DNA of 64,000 nt from Prostheceraeus crozeri. Its lineage: Eukaryota > Platyhelminthes > Polycladida > Euryleptidae. A program made the position numbers and the translations under genes. This document shows positions 60,718 to 64,000 of this stretch, piece by piece (the first letter of the stretch is position 1; every line of letters starts with the position of its first letter). The notes below the pieces were generated by a model. That model was given only the letters and a program-made list of their open reading frames with translations, searched no databases and was not told the origin of the DNA. Where the stretch lies: NCBI GenBank assembly GCA_907163375.1, contig CAJQUW010001133.1, positions 124,001 to 188,000 on the forward strand, written 5' to 3'.

Positions 60718-63616
60718 TGTAAAGTAAATAATTGTGAAATGATTGTAGGAATTGGTAAACTTTCTGGAAAAAGTAAAAAGATGTTGTTTTCATTGGTACT
60801 TTTAGTTTGAAAACTTTTTGCAGGACATTTTACATGCATATAAATTGACAGATCAACTACAAATGAATAGAATTGCACAACAAATGGTCCCACTGGAAAA
60901 TTGATGGAGGTGAAGAATGGGTTTAGTACCGCATGGGCTATGGGTAGACATGCGAAATCTTGACATAAGCAGCATTCTAAGCAGCATGTAGAACTGCTGA
61001 CTGTCTGCTTGGCTGAGTTGAGACAATCCAAAAGTGTGTAACGATTCAAACTGCACACAGTGGTTCTATTCAATAATGAAGAAAATGTCATTCGCGTCAA
61101 GAAAAATGAGTTTAACATAATCGTTGATTTTCACATTTGTGATGCCAGTTAGTTCAGCTACCAAGTTCCAAAATTTTATGGACAGTTAAATTACCATAAC
61201 TGCTCTAATTATGCGCGAAATTTAAGAGAGTCTCAATTCATACATGAGGGACGTTCAAGCAATGAAGCACGTTTATCACATCGTAAACATCAAACCCATA
61301 TCAATTTAAGAATTGCCAATTTTATTACTCAAAGGAAGTAATATCTTCCGGTCGCTCAACATGGTGGATTGATTGCAAATGAACAGAATTATGAGGTTCA
61401 TCGAACCTACATTTGTGAACCTGCGCTTGGATATTTGATAGAAAGACGCACAATTTTATAATCAGTGTATCTGAAGTGTTATCATTGGAAAATTAAACTT
61501 TAACCGTTTGTTCCGTCATTATGGAGAATATTGTTGAAACGTATGATAGAAAGATGCTCAGCAAAGATGAAAGCTTACTGCCAAAATGCAATTTCAAATG
61601 AAGTTTCCATTAGCGTTTCTTGTATTTCTTTCATAGTGTAGAGTAGCGACCAGGTTTGCAGTTGTAAATTCTTGGGAGATTCCAAAGGATTGGATATTTA
61701 TTTCGTTAAAATTTTAGGATGATTTTCACGCTTGGCCACTACCTAGTCCTTCACAGGTAATATCACACAATTTTAGACTAGCAGATAGATCTATAAAGAG
61801 CTCTAAGAAATGTATTACAAAGGAAGAAAACCCACAACAACCCCCTGTCAACAACAACGACGTCTGCTTCGGATAAAATTAAGTCTACAAAGTAACGTGG
61901 TCAAAATGCAGCAAATTCTATATCGGCAGCAATATCAGACTTTTAATCAGACTTAGAATCAAGGAGTGCACAACACAAGACTCTGCATCTGTTAACAAGA
62001 ACTTGCAGCAATATAATGTCCATAATATTCTAGCAGAAATTCTAACACAAGAGAATGATCTAGTCAACATTCGACTCTTTTTATAAAAACTCGTCTTCAT
62101 ATATTAAAAGCAATGAATATGATTCTTAACTTTTATACTTCTATACATTCTTTGTCTTACCATTCTGTGTAATTCTATATATTTCCCTGTCCCTTATTAT
62201 CTGACTTGCCAAAAATTTTGAAATTCGCTGATAGTTGCATAATGGTCATCTTTGCATCCCCCGATGCGGCCTGTGTAGGCAAAATTTGGGAATAATTTAA
62301 ATTTTGTAACAGCATCGCCTTTTTTGTTGCTGTATTGTTATTTCAGACAAAATTGTCTTATTCTTTTAACAGGCGGATAATTTCAGATGATTGTGTAAAA
62401 GAGTGACTTTTATGAGGCAATTAAGCAAGCATTGCATCATTAGTTACTTTCGCTAGAAGAGATTCAAATAATTTGTTGCTGACACCATAGTTTCAGATAT
62501 TGTTATGAGGTGAAATGAAATTGATGAAACCAATCCGACTCTTGAGCGATTGAAATGCCAAGCAATCTGTAAAGAAAATGAGCTCATCGGAAGAAATTCC
62601 TTGTTCTCACCCAAGTGATCTTAATTACTTAGTTTTGTTTCATTTATCTGTCTAGACACTGTCACGCCTAACTCATTTCACTGCTTTCAATAATACAAGG
62701 AAAGTCAAGTCGTTGCTTATCGTTTTCTCCGCTTACATGTCAATGCATTGAAAACAGGTCGTTTCTTTTAGCTTCACATAGTATCCGCAAAAATGTGATC
62801 ATTTCTCAAGGAAGGAATTTCTGATTAGATAAGAGAAAAACTGGCCATCAAAGTATGCACAATGATAAGAAGTTAATATAGTTTGTGTCTTATAGTCATT
62901 TCCGAATGTCATGACGCTAATATCCTTATCGCCGATTGCCAAATAGCAAAGGCAACCCACTTGCAGACATCTTGTCTGCAGGGGATTTAGTAGGCGATGA
63001 TATTCGCCAAATGAGCTCCTTTCCTCTCGCCATATCACATAATCAGTTAATCAAATCAATAAAGAAATTCACAAAAAAGTAGGCCTATCATAGTTTGACA
63101 ATTCAAACCCATTAACGGTTGCGAAACATCTACAAAGTTGAAACGTGTCCTGCAAGTTCTTGTGTTTTTAAATAAAAGTCAATAAAGGCAGTGACAATCG
63201 TTTTTTCTTTTACAAATAAGGCTGCATAACCTCTCGTATGTCGAAACTGGGAAAACATGTCATCTAAGACATAAGACACATGGGGGCATTTTTGAAGTGA
63301 ACTATGTACATGCAATGCATTTATTAATGAAAGGTTAAATTATTTCAGAGCAATTGTAGTATTTTTTACTTTCGTCATCAAAAAATATTCAACTTGTTCA
63401 AAATAAAGACTCACGATTAATCAAACCTACTACTAGGTCTCGGCGCCATTGTTCAGGACAATTGGCTCTGAAGCTCAATTAAGGGTCAGCATGCGTTTCT
63501 TTAAATGGCCTTTCGTACCACACCAGCCTGCAATGTATTTGATATGACTTTGTTTACATCTTAGAACGATTGCACTTCGTCGCATTCAGCCTCTGCTTCC
63601 TTCAAAGCGCCGCCTA
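60718..63616. other. Host DNA, no gene recognised
   Basis: Short open frames on the minus strand (60705-61118, 62799-63038) have no recognisable domains. Nothing with repeat ends was seen. Confidence 0.4.
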
Positions 63617-64000
63617 CAGCAAGCTAGCTTCATTCCGAAACGGTCAACTTCCGATTGCATCTTAGCACTCCGTCTACTTGCCTAACAACGAAGAGAATAC
63701 CGTCAACCCCTTCTCGCCGCCTATATAGACCTCAAATCGGTGTTCGACTCGATGGACCGAAATGTATTCTGGCTCCTGCTTGATGGCATTGGTCTACTAT
63801 CCAAGTATATAAATCCATCCTCCATGAGCTGTATTCCAACACAACTTGTCGAGGATGATCTGATGGGGACCTTTCTGGCTCTTTCGAGACCTTCTCAGGT
63901 GTTCGCCAAGGTTTTGTAGCTGCGCCGAACCTCTTCAGCGTAGTGATTGACTTTTGGCTTTCGGATGCCATCTCAAAGTGTCCAAATATTGGGATCGACT
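63617..64000 (+). mobile_element. LINE reverse transcriptase fragment, cut by window end
   Basis: Reads QASFIPKRSTSDCILALRLL (RT motif 1/2), then AAYIDLKSVFDSMDR (motif A, compare FLDFKKAFDSVDR) and in another frame FSGVRQG...APNLFSVVIDFWLSDAI (motif B region). Frame changes show decay. Continues past 64000. Confidence 0.85.

Overview
The window is metazoan nuclear DNA, most likely from a marine invertebrate; the species cannot be named from sequence alone. The evidence is intron-style, gene-poor AT-rich DNA, LINE tails, hAT and pogo transposons, a Penelope-like element (PLE) with a GIY-YIG endonuclease, and above all Polinton (Maverick/adinto-like) elements. No bacterial operon, tRNA, rRNA or CRISPR array was found.

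Layout. Positions 1-8263 are host DNA: a possible terminal exon (3-384), a duplicated 3' flank, a 267-bp direct repeat, a complete 1,074-bp hAT-type MITE with an 8-bp target duplication (4925-5998) and one end of another hAT element (6924-7002). Positions 8264-48773 are a nest of elements. A non-autonomous DNA transposon (8264-8293 plus 48140-48773) was entered by an outer Polinton (8294-48139; AG...CT ends; 6-bp target duplication GTGGTA). That Polinton was in turn entered by a PLE (16961-22121) inside its polymerase gene and by a second Polinton (27139-43404; AG...CT ends; 6-bp duplication GAAATC) inside a minor virion gene. Positions 48774-64000 are host DNA with LINE fragments, a pogo-like element (54719-55880), an unbroken paralogue of the outermost transposon (56608-57470), candidate minus-strand exons, a hAT transposase scrap, a MITE and a LINE reverse transcriptase cut by the window edge.

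The two Polintons share one gene plan: gene 1 (membrane protein), gene 2, penton, A32/FtsK-HerA packaging ATPase, DNA polymerase B, a possible PCNA-like protein, a fibre-like protein, a coiled-coil protein, hydrophobic minor virion protein, major capsid, second hydrophobic protein, PLA2-like domain, integrase and adenain-type protease. Virion genes are nearly identical between the copies. The polymerase block is not: the outer element has a minus-strand PolB with zinc finger and HNH-type module, the inner has an unrelated-looking plus-strand PolB and an extra small gene. The outermost 250-300 bp of the terminal repeats also differ. Both elements are fossils: the inner looks nearly whole (about five breaks), the outer is clearly broken (several genes, plus the two large insertions).

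The most unusual signal is a scatter of about twenty GC-rich micro-palindromes, most built as two small adjacent hairpins. They sit in intergenic gaps and, in frame, inside Polinton genes, where they encode short inserts such as RTEGSRASP. Several are present in one Polinton and cleanly absent from the other, which points to a mobile or recombinogenic micro-element that I do not know to be described for Polintons.
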